61,790 bases of DNA. Source: Brevibacterium ravenspurgense (GTDB lineage Bacteria > Actinomycetota > Actinomycetes > Actinomycetales > Brevibacteriaceae). A program made the translations under genes and the position numbers. This document shows positions 33,483 to 42,288 of this stretch, in pieces. Location of the stretch: positions 1 to 61,790 of the forward strand of contig NZ_LQQC01000011.1 of the NCBI RefSeq assembly GCF_001584615.1. The letters are read 5' to 3'. The notes below the pieces were generated by a model that saw only the letters and a program-made list of their open reading frames with translations, searched no databases and had not been told where the DNA came from. Positions within the stretch are counted from its first letter, which is position 1; each line of letters begins with the position of its first letter.

Positions 33483-35954
33483 TCACACGTACCGGTATGC
33501 GGGCCTGCGCGGCACCTTGACGGTGCGTTTGCTGGCGATTGCCGCCAAGGCCGCAGCTGCGCCCACAACGAGCCACACAATCAGCTGGCCGACCGCCGCA
33601 CCGGCACCCGGCGTGCCGGAAGCCAAAGCGGTGAAGCCGTTCACCGCTGGGGCCAGCGGCAGCATGCTCATGAGCGACACAAGTCCCGTCGGCGCGGTGC
33701 TGATGAGGTTGACCGACAGAACGCCGACCATCATCGCCGCCGCCAAGATCCGGCCGAACCCTCCCATCAGTGCCACGAGGGCAAAGTTGATCACCGTGAA
33801 CGTGATGCCTGCCAGCAGCGCCAGGAGGAACATTCCTGCGAAAGCTCCGGCGCCCAGGCCCCAGATGAACTGGAACAGGACCGTCATGACGAAGGCGTGG
33901 ATGACCGCGATCGCCAAGCCCGGTGCCAGCGATTTCAGCCCCACCTTCCACGATGGGTTGCCCGACGTTACGGCTGAGGCCGGTACTGCGCGCAGCACCG
34001 TGTAGGTCAGCAGCGAACCAATCCACAGCAGCAGCGCGAACAGCACGCCGATGACGCTGTTCTGGGCCAGGGAACTCAACTTCGCCGATTCACCCGGAAC
34101 AGATGCTGCCACGACGTCCGACAGCTGTGAACGGTGCGATTCGTCGTAGGTCGGGACTTCGTCCTTGCCCTCTTCGAGCTTGTCGTAGAACTCGCCTGTT
34201 CCGTCCTTGAGCTTCTTCGTGCCGTCGACCAGCTGCGGGGTGTTGTCCGACAGCTTCTTGGTGCCGGCGGCCAGCTGATCAACCCCGTCGGTGTACTTGC
34301 CGACGCCTGCGCGGTACTTCGAAACGCCGGCGGCCAGTTCGTTCGAACCGTCAGCCGCCTGACCGATTCCCGCGGTCAGCTTGCCGGTGCCCTTGTGGAG
34401 CTTCTTGGTTCCGCCGGCCAGTTGGCTCGATCCGTCACGCAGCTGCTTGCCGGCCTTGAGAACCTTCTGCTGCCCCTCCTTGAGGCCGTTGACGTTCTTC
34501 TCGATGTCACCGAGGTTGTCATGGATGCCGGAGTTGAGTTCACTCGTTCCATCTGCCAGCTTCCGCAGCCCCTGCGGCAGGGTGAGACCGGAATCGCCCT
34601 TCGCGTGCAGGCCGTCGCTGACCTTCTGGAGCACACCCACCGAGGCGGTGGACAGTCCCACTGCGAACGCCCTTTCGGCCGCACTGCAGGCTGTCTGCGA
34701 CACCGCACTGCCGAGTGCCTTCTGGAACTCTGGATCAGTGAGCGTCTTCTGGATTTCAGGGTCGACTCCCGCATCGGCAAGTGCCTTCTGCAGGTCCTTC
34801 TGGAACTTTTGGGCGCTCTGCTGGCTGATCTTCGAGCCCGGTTCAGGGCACAGTGCTGCACGGACTCGCGCGACTTCCTTCGCCGACATCAGACCCACGG
34901 CCTGGAGATCATCGAGGCTCGTGGCCTTCGAGGTGCCGTCGGAGTTCATAAGCTTCTTGGCTGCAGCGAGCTGCTTGTCGACGTCCTTCTGCATGTCTTC
35001 CACACCGGTGGCGATGGTGTTCATGGAGGTGTCGAGCTCGTCGGCAGCGTCAACTGCCTTTTTGAGTTTGTCAGCGTCGAAGTCGTCGAGTGCAGTGACG
35101 ACCTTGTCGATCTCACCGGTGTACTCGACGATGCCGCCATGCAGCTGGTCAGCGCCCTCGTACAGTTTCTTCGTCTGCGAGGGAAGTGACTTCGTCTGGT
35201 CCTTCATGGTGTTGAGGCCGGAGGAAAGTTCGCTTGCACCGCTGGCCAGCTGGTCAGCTCCTCTGCGCAGCTCTTTGCCCTTGGTCGACAGGGTGCGCGC
35301 ACCCTTGTTGAGCTCCTGCACACCGCTGTCGAGCTGCGTGGTTCCGTCTACCAGTTCGCCGGCGCCGTCGTCGAGTTTCCCGGCGCCGTCAGCGGCTTCC
35401 TTCATCTGCCCGGAGATTTCGTTGAAGCCCAGGTAGATGTTGTCAAGGTACTGCTTGGCGAAGTCCTTGTTGAAGCTCTGGGTGGCTGCCTGCGTGATCG
35501 CCTTGGCGATGATCACGTCCGGCACGGGCTTCACTTTGGACTGCTGAATGTCGATTGTGGCGTGTTCGGCGTTCTTGCCGTCGTCTTCGGAGATCGACAT
35601 GACGCGCTCGGAGAAGTTCTTCGGGATCGTCACAACCGTGGCGTACTTGCCGTTGCGCAGCCCCTCGGCTGCGTCCTCATCGTCAGACAGCTGCCAGTCG
35701 AGGTTGTCCTGGTCTTCGTCATCCGGCGAGATGAGCGCTGCGGCCAGCTGACGGCCCAACGGCACGGTCTTGCCGTCGATCTCGGTGCCGTCGTCGTTGT
35801 TGACGATGGCTCCCGGGATGCTGTGGACTTTCTCTTCTGCCCCGTGGGCAGTCACCACATAGCCGCCGGCTACGAGCAGTGGGATGAGAAGCAGACCGAT
35901 GATGGTCCACCATGTCACCCGCTGACCGGCAGCGGCCCGTTCAAACTTAAACAT
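33483..35954 (-). CDS. YhgE/Pip-family membrane protein
   Basis: An 823-residue protein with one N-terminal membrane helix (WWTIIGLLLIPLLVAGGYVV), a very long extracytoplasmic region rich in repeated LxDGxxxLxxG and LASGxxxL heptad-like units (for example QLADGAGELVDGTTQL-type segments), and about six C-terminal membrane helices of ABC-2 type (VIGVLFALLLWIGSLLTY, AFAGMFLLALLAGITFTV). Phage-infection protein Pip of Lactococcus and YhgE of Bacillus are relatives; others are secretion or export components with late-competence/ESX-like roles. The ATG at 35954 overlaps the MMPL stop by 8 nt (ATGTTTAA), so the two are coupled and probably work together at the envelope. Confidence 0.88.
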   Translation of the reverse strand: MFKFERAAAGQRVTWWTIIGLLLIPLLVAGGYVVTAHGAEEKVHSIPGAIVNNDDGTEIDGKTVPLGRQLAAALISPDDEDQDNLDWQLSDDEDAAEGLRNGKYATVVTIPKNFSERVMSISEDDGKNAEHATIDIQQSKVKPVPDVIIAKAITQAATQSFNKDFAKQYLDNIYLGFNEISGQMKEAADGAGKLDDGAGELVDGTTQLDSGVQELNKGARTLSTKGKELRRGADQLASGASELSSGLNTMKDQTKSLPSQTKKLYEGADQLHGGIVEYTGEIDKVVTALDDFDADKLKKAVDAADELDTSMNTIATGVEDMQKDVDKQLAAAKKLMNSDGTSKATSLDDLQAVGLMSAKEVARVRAALCPEPGSKISQQSAQKFQKDLQKALADAGVDPEIQKTLTDPEFQKALGSAVSQTACSAAERAFAVGLSTASVGVLQKVSDGLHAKGDSGLTLPQGLRKLADGTSELNSGIHDNLGDIEKNVNGLKEGQQKVLKAGKQLRDGSSQLAGGTKKLHKGTGKLTAGIGQAADGSNELAAGVSKYRAGVGKYTDGVDQLAAGTKKLSDNTPQLVDGTKKLKDGTGEFYDKLEEGKDEVPTYDESHRSQLSDVVAASVPGESAKLSSLAQNSVIGVLFALLLWIGSLLTYTVLRAVPASAVTSGNPSWKVGLKSLAPGLAIAVIHAFVMTVLFQFIWGLGAGAFAGMFLLALLAGITFTVINFALVALMGGFGRILAAAMMVGVLSVNLISTAPTGLVSLMSMLPLAPAVNGFTALASGTPGAGAAVGQLIVWLVVGAAAALAAIASKRTVKVPRRPAYRYV

Positions 35955-38790
35955 GGTGTGTTTCCCCTGTCAGGTGGACAGACTCTTGGTGCGCATCAGC
36001 ATGTGCTTCCGCCAAAGGCGAATGGTCGGAGCTGCGATGGAGGTCAAGAAGTGTGTATTCGGAGTTCTTCGGCAGCATCCAGTCGGAGTCCGCAGTGACA
36101 AGACCGAGGACAACCGCAGAGCCGCGCTGGAGTGCCGAGTCGATGAGCCGCTTGAGCAAAGCCGCGCTCTGCGCGTCCTGCGGCTGGTCCGCGTGGTCGA
36201 CGACGACCAGCTTGGGCGGGTTCTGGATCATGCGGTAGAGCGAGCGGTGCGACGGTGCTGTCGAATCGTCGCGCGGGCTCATGACAATCAGCGGAAGCGC
36301 CCGCCGAGCGTGCACGCCCTGTTCTGGCATGACCCAGTCGAGAATCTTGAGTTCACCCTCGGAGACCGCCATGCGGCCCGACAGAGCTGTGACAAGTGCC
36401 GATGATCCTGGCCCGGTGACGGCAAACACCTCGCCGGGCTTGAGCGCAACGTCGACTCCGGAGACCAGCTTGCCTTCCGCATCGCCGACATCACCGCGAG
36501 CTGAGCGACCCGTATCGCGTGGACCGTTGATGCCGATGCCCTCACCGTAAAGCAGGTACGGCGAGTCCTTCTGCGGCCAGTCGCGCTGCTCAACCAGGTG
36601 GGCGAGGCCTTCGCCCTCAACGTCGAAGTGCGGCAGGATCGCATCGAGCTTCTTCGGCAGCCACCACGATTTTTCACCCAACATGGCCATGACGGCCGGG
36701 CCGAGGGTCATGCGGATGAGGAAGGCGTCGACGGTGATGCCCACCGCCAGGCCCAAAGCGATCGATTTGATGATCGGTTCGCCGGCGGGCACGAAGGCTG
36801 CGAACACGGCGAACATGATGAGGGCCGCGGCCGTGACGACTCCGGCTGAGGCCAGGAAGCCCTTCTCGATTGCGTCGCGAGCAGGCGCCCCGTGGGCGTA
36901 GGCCTCGCGCATACCGGACACGAGGAACACCTCGTAGTCCATAGCAAGGCCGAACAGGATGCCCATGAGGATGATCGGCAGGAACGAAATGACCGGGCCG
37001 ACCTGTTCGATGCCGATCGCTTCAGCACCGTGGCCCTGGACGAAGACGAGCGACACCACGCCGAAGGCGGTGACGACCGAAAGAAGGAAGCCCAGGGCCG
37101 CCTTGATCGGAACCGCCACGGAGCGGAAGACCATCATGAGCAGAACGATCGACAGGCCCACAACGAAGATGCCGAACGGCACCAGAGCCTTGCCCAGCTG
37201 GCTCGACACGTCAATGGCGACAGCGGTCGAACCGGTGACCGCGGTGTCAAAGCCGTACGTGTCCTTGAAGTAGTCGTGCATGTCGCGGATCTTTTCGACG
37301 ACCTCTTCTGTGCGCGGGTCGTCCGGACCGTACTCCGGGATCACCTGGATCATCGCGGTGTCGGCGTTTTCGTTCGGGGTTGCCATGGCGATCTGCTTAA
37401 CGCCGTCGACCTTTTCGAGGTCCGCCTTGATGTCGTCGACGTCCTGCAGCGGGTCATCGCTGGTGATGATGTCCGCGGTGACGATCAGCGGGCCGTTCGC
37501 ACCGGGGCCGAAGTGCTCCTCGGTGAGGTCGTAGGCAATCCGCGGCGGGGTGCCTTCCGGTTCGCCGCCGTTGTTCGGCAGTGCCAGCTGGAGTTTGGAC
37601 GCGGGGATGGCGAACAGGCCCAGGCCCACGACCACGATGATGACGGTAAGGGCGGGCACCTTCGTGACAATGTGCTCCCACGTGCGGAAGATGCGCGTTG
37701 CGGGGCGTTCTTTCTTGGGCTTTTCGGGTTTGGCTGCTTCTGCCGATGCGGCCTTCTTTTTCTTCTTCGGCATCATCTTTTCGCCGAAGAATCCCATGAT
37801 CGCCGGAACGAGCGTCAAAGCCACAAGCACGGCGACCGCGACGGTTGCAGCTGCGCCGAAGCCCATGACCGACAGGAAGGGGATGCCTGCAATCGACAGG
37901 CCGACAAGCGCGATGATGACCGTCATACCGGCGAACACAACAGCGGAACCAGCGGTCGCGGTGGCCCGCGCCGCGGATTCGTGAGCGTCGAGGCCGTCGT
38001 CGCGGCTGATCTGGCGGGCACGCGAAATGATGAACAGCGCGTAGTCAATGCCGACGGCCAAGCCCAGCATGAGCGCAAGCATTGGTGCGGTGGAGTTCAC
38101 AGTGGCGAAAGCGGTTGTCAGCACCACAAGCAGCAGACCGATGGCCACACCGACAATTGCGGTGACCAGCGGGATTCCGGCTGCGATGAAAGACCCGAAG
38201 GTCACAAACAGCACGACGAAGGCGATGACAACGCCGATGCCCTCAACCCACGAGATCTCAATGCCGGTGACCTTGAAGATCTCACCGCCGGCAACGACTT
38301 CGGTGTCTTCGGGCAGTTCGGCTTGCAGCTCTTCAGCTGCTTTTTCAAGGTCTGTTTTGACCGAGTCGGGCAGATTGGCCTCTGCGTCGTCGTACTGCAC
38401 GTTGAGAAGCGCGGCATTGCCCTTATCGCTGATGGAACCGTCGATCATGTCGTCGTAGGGACTCATCGCCCCGTCAACGTGGTCGTAGTCTTCGAGCTTG
38501 TCAGCCGCTTCCTCGATGGGCTTCTTGTATTCCTCGTCATTGAGGTCAGCACCATCGGGAGCGACGATCGTCAGCTGGCCCCGGCCGCCGCTGACCTGCG
38601 GGAATGTGAGCTCCAAATTGTCAAGAGCTTCCTGGGACTGCGCGCCGGGAAGCTCAAATTCGTCGGAGAAGTCGTCTGCGAACAGCGCGACGAACCCGCC
38701 CAGCAGGGCGAGTATTGCGAACCACACGGCAACGGTTGTCTTCCGCCGACGGTAGGCTGCCGCACCGAGTTCATATAGGAATGACGACAT
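35947..38790 (-). CDS. MMPL-family RND transporter with C-terminal degenerate ABC-ATPase-like domain
   Basis: A 947-residue protein. Residues 1-700 are a standard MMPL/RND transporter: 12 hydrophobic helices with two external loops; motifs GIDYALFIISRARQ and AMDYEVFLVSGMREAY carry the proton-relay Asp-Tyr pairs. The C-terminal ~160 residues are unusual: LKPGEVFAVTGPGSSALVTA (from about residue 784) aligns with an ABC Walker A but lacks the GKS/T, and PKLVVVDHADQPQDAQSA (from about 860) resembles Walker B with the catalytic Glu replaced by His. The signature LSGGQ is absent. This suggests a non-hydrolytic ABC-like domain. A perfect palindrome lies upstream (38816-38829). Confidence 0.85.
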   Translation of the reverse strand: MSSFLYELGAAAYRRRKTTVAVWFAILALLGGFVALFADDFSDEFELPGAQSQEALDNLELTFPQVSGGRGQLTIVAPDGADLNDEEYKKPIEEAADKLEDYDHVDGAMSPYDDMIDGSISDKGNAALLNVQYDDAEANLPDSVKTDLEKAAEELQAELPEDTEVVAGGEIFKVTGIEISWVEGIGVVIAFVVLFVTFGSFIAAGIPLVTAIVGVAIGLLLVVLTTAFATVNSTAPMLALMLGLAVGIDYALFIISRARQISRDDGLDAHESAARATATAGSAVVFAGMTVIIALVGLSIAGIPFLSVMGFGAAATVAVAVLVALTLVPAIMGFFGEKMMPKKKKKAASAEAAKPEKPKKERPATRIFRTWEHIVTKVPALTVIIVVVGLGLFAIPASKLQLALPNNGGEPEGTPPRIAYDLTEEHFGPGANGPLIVTADIITSDDPLQDVDDIKADLEKVDGVKQIAMATPNENADTAMIQVIPEYGPDDPRTEEVVEKIRDMHDYFKDTYGFDTAVTGSTAVAIDVSSQLGKALVPFGIFVVGLSIVLLMMVFRSVAVPIKAALGFLLSVVTAFGVVSLVFVQGHGAEAIGIEQVGPVISFLPIILMGILFGLAMDYEVFLVSGMREAYAHGAPARDAIEKGFLASAGVVTAAALIMFAVFAAFVPAGEPIIKSIALGLAVGITVDAFLIRMTLGPAVMAMLGEKSWWLPKKLDAILPHFDVEGEGLAHLVEQRDWPQKDSPYLLYGEGIGINGPRDTGRSARGDVGDAEGKLVSGVDVALKPGEVFAVTGPGSSALVTALSGRMAVSEGELKILDWVMPEQGVHARRALPLIVMSPRDDSTAPSHRSLYRMIQNPPKLVVVDHADQPQDAQSAALLKRLIDSALQRGSAVVLGLVTADSDWMLPKNSEYTLLDLHRSSDHSPLAEAHADAHQESVHLTGETHHV

Positions 38791-38815
38791 TCAGGAGCTC
38801 CGAACAATCGTGAAG

Positions 38816-38829
38816 TTACTGGCCAGTAA
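38816..38829. promoter_or_regulatory. TTACTGGCCAGTAA operator-like palindrome
   Basis: A perfect 14-bp palindrome 26 nt upstream of the MMPL start, in the expected promoter zone. Such AT-flanked TTAC...GTAA palindromes are typical TetR-family operators. No TetR gene adjoins this operon. Confidence 0.6.
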
Positions 38830-39059
38830 TAAACGTATTCAGCGATGTTAACAACTGAGCGTTCCACCGACGCCCAGAAAACGTTAAGTCAAGTATGGCG
38901 CGTGGGCCCGAACGCTTCGTCTGCACCCGTCAAATGAGCAGCTGCCGAAACGGCTCAGTGAAGTCGGCTGACGCCCGAGAACACGCTGACAAGGCCTTAA
39001 GATAACACCGCACCGGCGGAAAGAATTCCAGCCAACAGCCGCTGTGAAGCGCAGCCGAG

Positions 39060-40196
39060 TCAGGAGGCGCGCATGACGACTGTGCGCATTTTCACGTACT
39101 GCGGGATGCCTGGGCTGACCGCGATCCGCCGCTGTGCGGGGTCAATGCGAATGCTGGCCAGTGTGGCCGAATCGAGAACACCGCCGGACTTGGGCAGTTT
39201 GGCAACACCGCCGACCGCCGGGTCGGAGCACAGCATCGGCACAAGGTCTTCCGCACGCTGCGGTACCCCGGCCGAAGCCACGGCGTCTTGCAGGAACTCC
39301 AGCCGCTCAAAGGTGTTGGAATTCGGCGGGCTGAGAAGACCTGTCTGTGCAAAGTCGCCGTCCAGGAAGTGGTTGGTGTGCACCGCGTAGCCCTGTCCGT
39401 CCAGCACACGTGTCTTGCCCGCGCTGATTTCGACCATGGCTGTTCTCTCAGGGTCGACCAGCGTGATGACTGAGCTCGACGTCAGCGGCGCCTCTTCAAT
39501 CAGCTGCACCGCCTCGTCGACATTTCCTGCAGTCCCCAAGACCCGCGCGAGAACAGAGTGAACAGGAACCCCACCAGGCGCATCGTCAGAAGCGAACAGG
39601 ATGTTGAGGAAACATCCCAGACCAGCCGAATTGACCCCAATCTTGCCGGTCATGCCGTACTCGGCCACGCCCGCGTATCCGTAGCCGCCCGGCAGTGCGG
39701 ACACCGAGTGCAGGTGCCACAGGTCCGCGAATTCCGGGTACCAGTCCCACGTCTGCACCCCCACACACGGCGCACCGGCATCCGCTGGGTCCGCGGCGAA
39801 GGTGATGGTCGAGCATTCCGAAGCCGGCGAGGTGGAGCCCGCCTCCCGCGGTCCCTCCTGCTGGGTGGGGAGGACCGAACGGTCGGCAAGCGCCAGGATC
39901 TCCGTGCGGGCGATGATGACCATGAGATCAGCGGGAGTAAGGCCCGCACCCATGGCAACGCCGGTGATTTCCTGGTGCTGTTCGGGATCCCAGTCGCGCA
40001 GAGCCGCAAGGGAGTCTTTTGCTGCGGCCTTGACCGCGCGGTCCTCAATGCCGAGGGATTCGAATAGGTGTGTGTAGCTTCTGTGCGCTGAGCGAATGCG
40101 CTGCGCGGTCTGCGTGGCGCGGGCCATTCCGCGCATCTGCGGTGTTGGGCCGCTGACCACGATCGATTCGGAGCGGACTTCGTGCGGAACCGGCAT
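39060..40196 (-). CDS. C45-family peptidase / acyl-CoA:6-APA acyltransferase-like Ntn hydrolase
   Basis: A 378-residue protein of the C45 (AAT-like) family. The likely autocatalytic nucleophile is Cys in ASECSTITFAA (about residue 130), followed by family motifs VGVQTWDWYPEF, EYGMTGKIGVNSAGLGCFLN and HTNHFLDGDF. Such enzymes cut themselves before the Cys to form a heterodimer and hydrolyse amide bonds; the substrate is not predictable. No signal peptide. The start ATG has GAGGAG upstream. It lies 40 nt downstream of nothing on its own strand but just follows the MBL-fold gene, so co-transcription is possible. Confidence 0.83.
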   Translation of the reverse strand: MPVPHEVRSESIVVSGPTPQMRGMARATQTAQRIRSAHRSYTHLFESLGIEDRAVKAAAKDSLAALRDWDPEQHQEITGVAMGAGLTPADLMVIIARTEILALADRSVLPTQQEGPREAGSTSPASECSTITFAADPADAGAPCVGVQTWDWYPEFADLWHLHSVSALPGGYGYAGVAEYGMTGKIGVNSAGLGCFLNILFASDDAPGGVPVHSVLARVLGTAGNVDEAVQLIEEAPLTSSSVITLVDPERTAMVEISAGKTRVLDGQGYAVHTNHFLDGDFAQTGLLSPPNSNTFERLEFLQDAVASAGVPQRAEDLVPMLCSDPAVGGVAKLPKSGGVLDSATLASIRIDPAQRRIAVSPGIPQYVKMRTVVMRAS

Positions 40197-40236
40197 GTGG
40201 ACTCCTCGCTGCTGGAGAATCTGCTGTATGCGAAGC

Positions 40237-41100
40237 CTATCGGCTGTGCCAGCTCGGCAGTCCGCTCACCGGGATTCCCGCCGCGTGCATGTGGGCCGCA
40301 GTGTCCATGAGTGCGGCGAAGCGCGCAAAGGATCCAGGTGGTTGGTTTTGTTGAGCACCTTCTGCTTCAAGTGCGACCGCTGCCGTGCGTTCGGCGCGAG
40401 CCCGATTGATCTGCTGGATCCGCTGGTGCAGACCACGGAATGGTTGACCTTCGCCCGGCAGAACGAGGGTGTCGGCCGGCAGATTTTCCAGTTTTGTGAG
40501 GGATTCGGTGTAGGCATTGACAGCGCGGGACAGATAGCTGACGTCCAAGCCCAGGCGGCCTGCGGGCGAGATTTCTTCCGGCGGCACGTGGTCACCGGAG
40601 TACAGGAGGGTGCCGGCGGGGTGGTCTTCGACGAACACCGTGTGTCCGAAGGTGTGGCCTGGAGTCCACACGGCCCGCACGGTGCGGCCGGACAGCGGGA
40701 GGCGAGCGCCATCAGCCAGGAGCACCGTGCCGGCGGGAACACGGGGTACGGCGACTTCGAAGCCGGCGGTGGGGGCTTTGCCGTCGCGGATGTCTTTGAG
40801 TGTTTTGAGTTCGTGGCCGTGGATGCCGCACCAGATGTTCGGCTGGTTGAGCGCCTGCAGAAGGCCCGCGTGGCCGTAGTGGTGGTGCGTGACAGCCGCC
40901 CCGTTGAGGTCGTCGGGGGTGAAGCCGGCCTGCTCGATGCCCGCCATGAGAGCGTCGAGGCCTTCGCGACTCCCCCACCCTGTGTCGATGAGGCTGAAGC
41001 CGGTGTCTTCTGCCAGCAGATAGGCATTGGTGTGCCCGCCGAAGGGGGTGGGCACCGGAATCGCCCACGTGCCTTCGATGATTTCAGCTGCCTCGCTCAT
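40237..41100 (-). CDS. MBL-fold metallo-hydrolase with altered metal motif
   Basis: A ~287-residue metallo-beta-lactamase-fold protein. The first strand has NAYLLAEDTGFSLIDTGWGS and the metal region reads VTHHHYGHAGLL, where the usual THxHxDHxGG would have Asp; here Gly takes its place. Further ligands appear in TPGHTFGHTVF, LLYSGDHVP and LVLPGEG. Loss of the Asp may change the metal content. The ATG at 41100 starts the family domain closest; earlier in-frame starts to 41166 exist with no ribosome-binding site. Gly-His region apart, it resembles general thioesterase/glyoxalase-like members. Substrate unknown. Confidence 0.78.
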   Translation of the reverse strand: MSEAAEIIEGTWAIPVPTPFGGHTNAYLLAEDTGFSLIDTGWGSREGLDALMAGIEQAGFTPDDLNGAAVTHHHYGHAGLLQALNQPNIWCGIHGHELKTLKDIRDGKAPTAGFEVAVPRVPAGTVLLADGARLPLSGRTVRAVWTPGHTFGHTVFVEDHPAGTLLYSGDHVPPEEISPAGRLGLDVSYLSRAVNAYTESLTKLENLPADTLVLPGEGQPFRGLHQRIQQINRARAERTAAVALEAEGAQQNQPPGSFARFAALMDTAAHMHAAGIPVSGLPSWHSR

Positions 41101-41126
41101 GGCTCTCATTGTGCCAAGGACGAGAT

Positions 41127-41173
41127 CGGGCCGGTGGGCCAGCGCACTTGCGGCGCGTGTGCCCACCGGCCCG
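41127..41173 (-). terminator. Hairpin downstream of the transglycosylase-like gene
   Basis: A 13-bp perfect stem (41127-41139 with 41161-41173) lies 25 nt past the stop at 41198; there is no T-tract, so termination is uncertain. Confidence 0.5.
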
Positions 41174-41197
41174 AATCAGTCGGCTGTGCTGGGTTTA

Positions 41198-41740
41198 TCA
41201 GTAGTACTGGTTGAGGAGGTCTTCTGCCATGCCGTCCCATTTCGCGTAGGCGTCGGGGAACGCGGAAACCTGAACTGCCTGTGCGGCGTCACCGGGTGCC
41301 ATGTTTTCCCAGCCCTGAATCTGAAGCAGGCCGTTGGGCGACACTTCTGGGTTCACTCCGTAGAACGACTTGGCGGCGAAAACGGGGTCCTGGATCTGTT
41401 CAGGGCTTCCCCATCCGGCAGAGGGACGCTGCTGGAACAGGCCCAGCGAGTCACGGTCGCCGTGGTCGAGGTTGAGCAGGGTCGATTCCTGCTGAGCGGT
41501 CATGAGCGCGATCTTGATTCCCTGGCGGGGAATGTTGTTGTCCTTGCCGACCTGGATGATCGTCTTGACGTTTTCGATCTGTGCGGGGTTCAGCTGCTGC
41601 TGTGCAGCTTCCTGCGCCTGGGCGGAGACTGCCGGCTTAGTGCCTTCAGTTGCCATGGCAGGGCCTGAAGCCAGGACTCCGACGGCGGCGATTCCGGCGG
41701 CGATTGCGGTGGTCGTAGAAATACGGGTAAGCGTCTTCAC
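41198..41740 (-). CDS. Secreted transglycosylase-like cell-wall protein
   Basis: A 180-residue protein with a Sec signal peptide (ITTTTAIAAG-like core IAAGIAAVGVLASGPAMA, cleaved near residue 31). The mature domain has IKIALMTAQQESTLLNLDHGDRDSLGLFQQRPSAGWG, cut to its features: an ALMTAQQESTL helix, then DSLGLFQQRPSAGWG and QIQDPVFAAKSFYG, which are typical of an actinobacterial lysozyme-like/transglycosylase family; the Glu in QQES is the likely catalytic acid. It probably trims or remodels peptidoglycan outside the cell. A structured leader lies upstream (41741-41900). It is monocistronic. Confidence 0.75.
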   Translation of the reverse strand: MKTLTRISTTTAIAAGIAAVGVLASGPAMATEGTKPAVSAQAQEAAQQQLNPAQIENVKTIIQVGKDNNIPRQGIKIALMTAQQESTLLNLDHGDRDSLGLFQQRPSAGWGSPEQIQDPVFAAKSFYGVNPEVSPNGLLQIQGWENMAPGDAAQAVQVSAFPDAYAKWDGMAEDLLNQYY

Positions 41741-42020
41741 GGACTTTCGCTCCTGTTGTGGATTGCTTCATTTTTCAGCCCCTGCTCGCGTCGTCTGCAG
41801 CGGTCTGCAGGCCGGTGCCGGGGAAGTCGAAGAAGCGAATCTTCGGGGCTGTCATTCACGTTTCCACAGCAGCCGCCGTCGTTCAACAGACTGCGAGTCA
41901 AAGGAATCTCACTGTTCCTTGGCCGTTTCCCGACCGTCCGAAACAGGAAAAACCGGGCAGGCACCTCGTGCTTGTCGTCCCTGTCCTATAGAGGTCCTAA
42001 AAACAGCCCGACTAGGCCCC
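41741..42020 (-). other. Structured 5' leader and promoter region of the transglycosylase-like gene
   Basis: This gene-free stretch holds potential RNA structure on the minus strand: ACAGCCCC pairs with GGGGCTG about 75 nt later, enclosing GAAG...CTTC and a CTGCAG-ACCG-CTGCAG hairpin. At 41981-41996 CTGTCCTATAGAGGTC occurs, identical to 25691-25706; its complement contains TATAGG and could be a -10. I see no match to the c-di-AMP (ydaO) riboswitch that often precedes cell-wall hydrolase genes in actinobacteria. Confidence 0.4.
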
Positions 42021-42220
42021 CACCAGCCGGACCCTGCCTGGCACCTCGGCAGCGCACTCCACCTCGTGAGCTCCCACCCAGGCACCTCGGTGCCTCTTCC
42101 TACACCCAGCCACGCTTTAGCAACAAAAACTCCCCTTAGCAGTGGTTGCTAAGGCGCAAAATCCGGCTAACGGGTGTTTCCTGGCTGCTAAGCCGCAGAA
42201 TCCGGCTGACGGGTGTGGGC
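42021..42220 (+). repeat. Composite intergenic repeat, copy A
   Basis: It starts CACCAGCCGGACCCTGCC, contains GGCACCTCG twice, and has 40 nt (42106-42145) identical to copy B (47574-47613), followed by alternating GCTAA/TTAGC units: GGCTAACGGGTGTTTCC and GCCGCAGAATCCGGCT. It lies immediately upstream of the ali/bad-like operon, in the 580-nt gene-free stretch 41741-42320. Confidence 0.85.
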
Positions 42221-42255
42221 GACAGGCCTGTGATGCCCTGTCCTCGATCGACCCC

Positions 42256-42261
42256 TTGACC
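42256..42261 (+). promoter_or_regulatory. -35-like element of the ali/bad-like operon
   Basis: TTGACC lies just upstream of the tandem operators; a matching -10 (for example CACTAT at 42281-42286, 19 nt away) overlaps operator 1. Confidence 0.4.
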
Positions 42262-42267
42262 CGCAGC

Positions 42268-42283
42268 GTGAACTAATGTTCAC
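42268..42283. promoter_or_regulatory. Operator 1 of the ali/bad-like operon
   Basis: GTGAACTAATGTTCAC is a perfect 6-bp inverted repeat with a 4-nt spacer, between the -35 element and the ribosome-binding site. Confidence 0.65.
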
Positions 42284-42288
42284 TATTA

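Noticed and set aside
41741..41960. c-di-AMP (ydaO/yuaA) riboswitch before the transglycosylase-like gene
   Set aside because: The expected conserved blocks are not visible; only general hairpins are.
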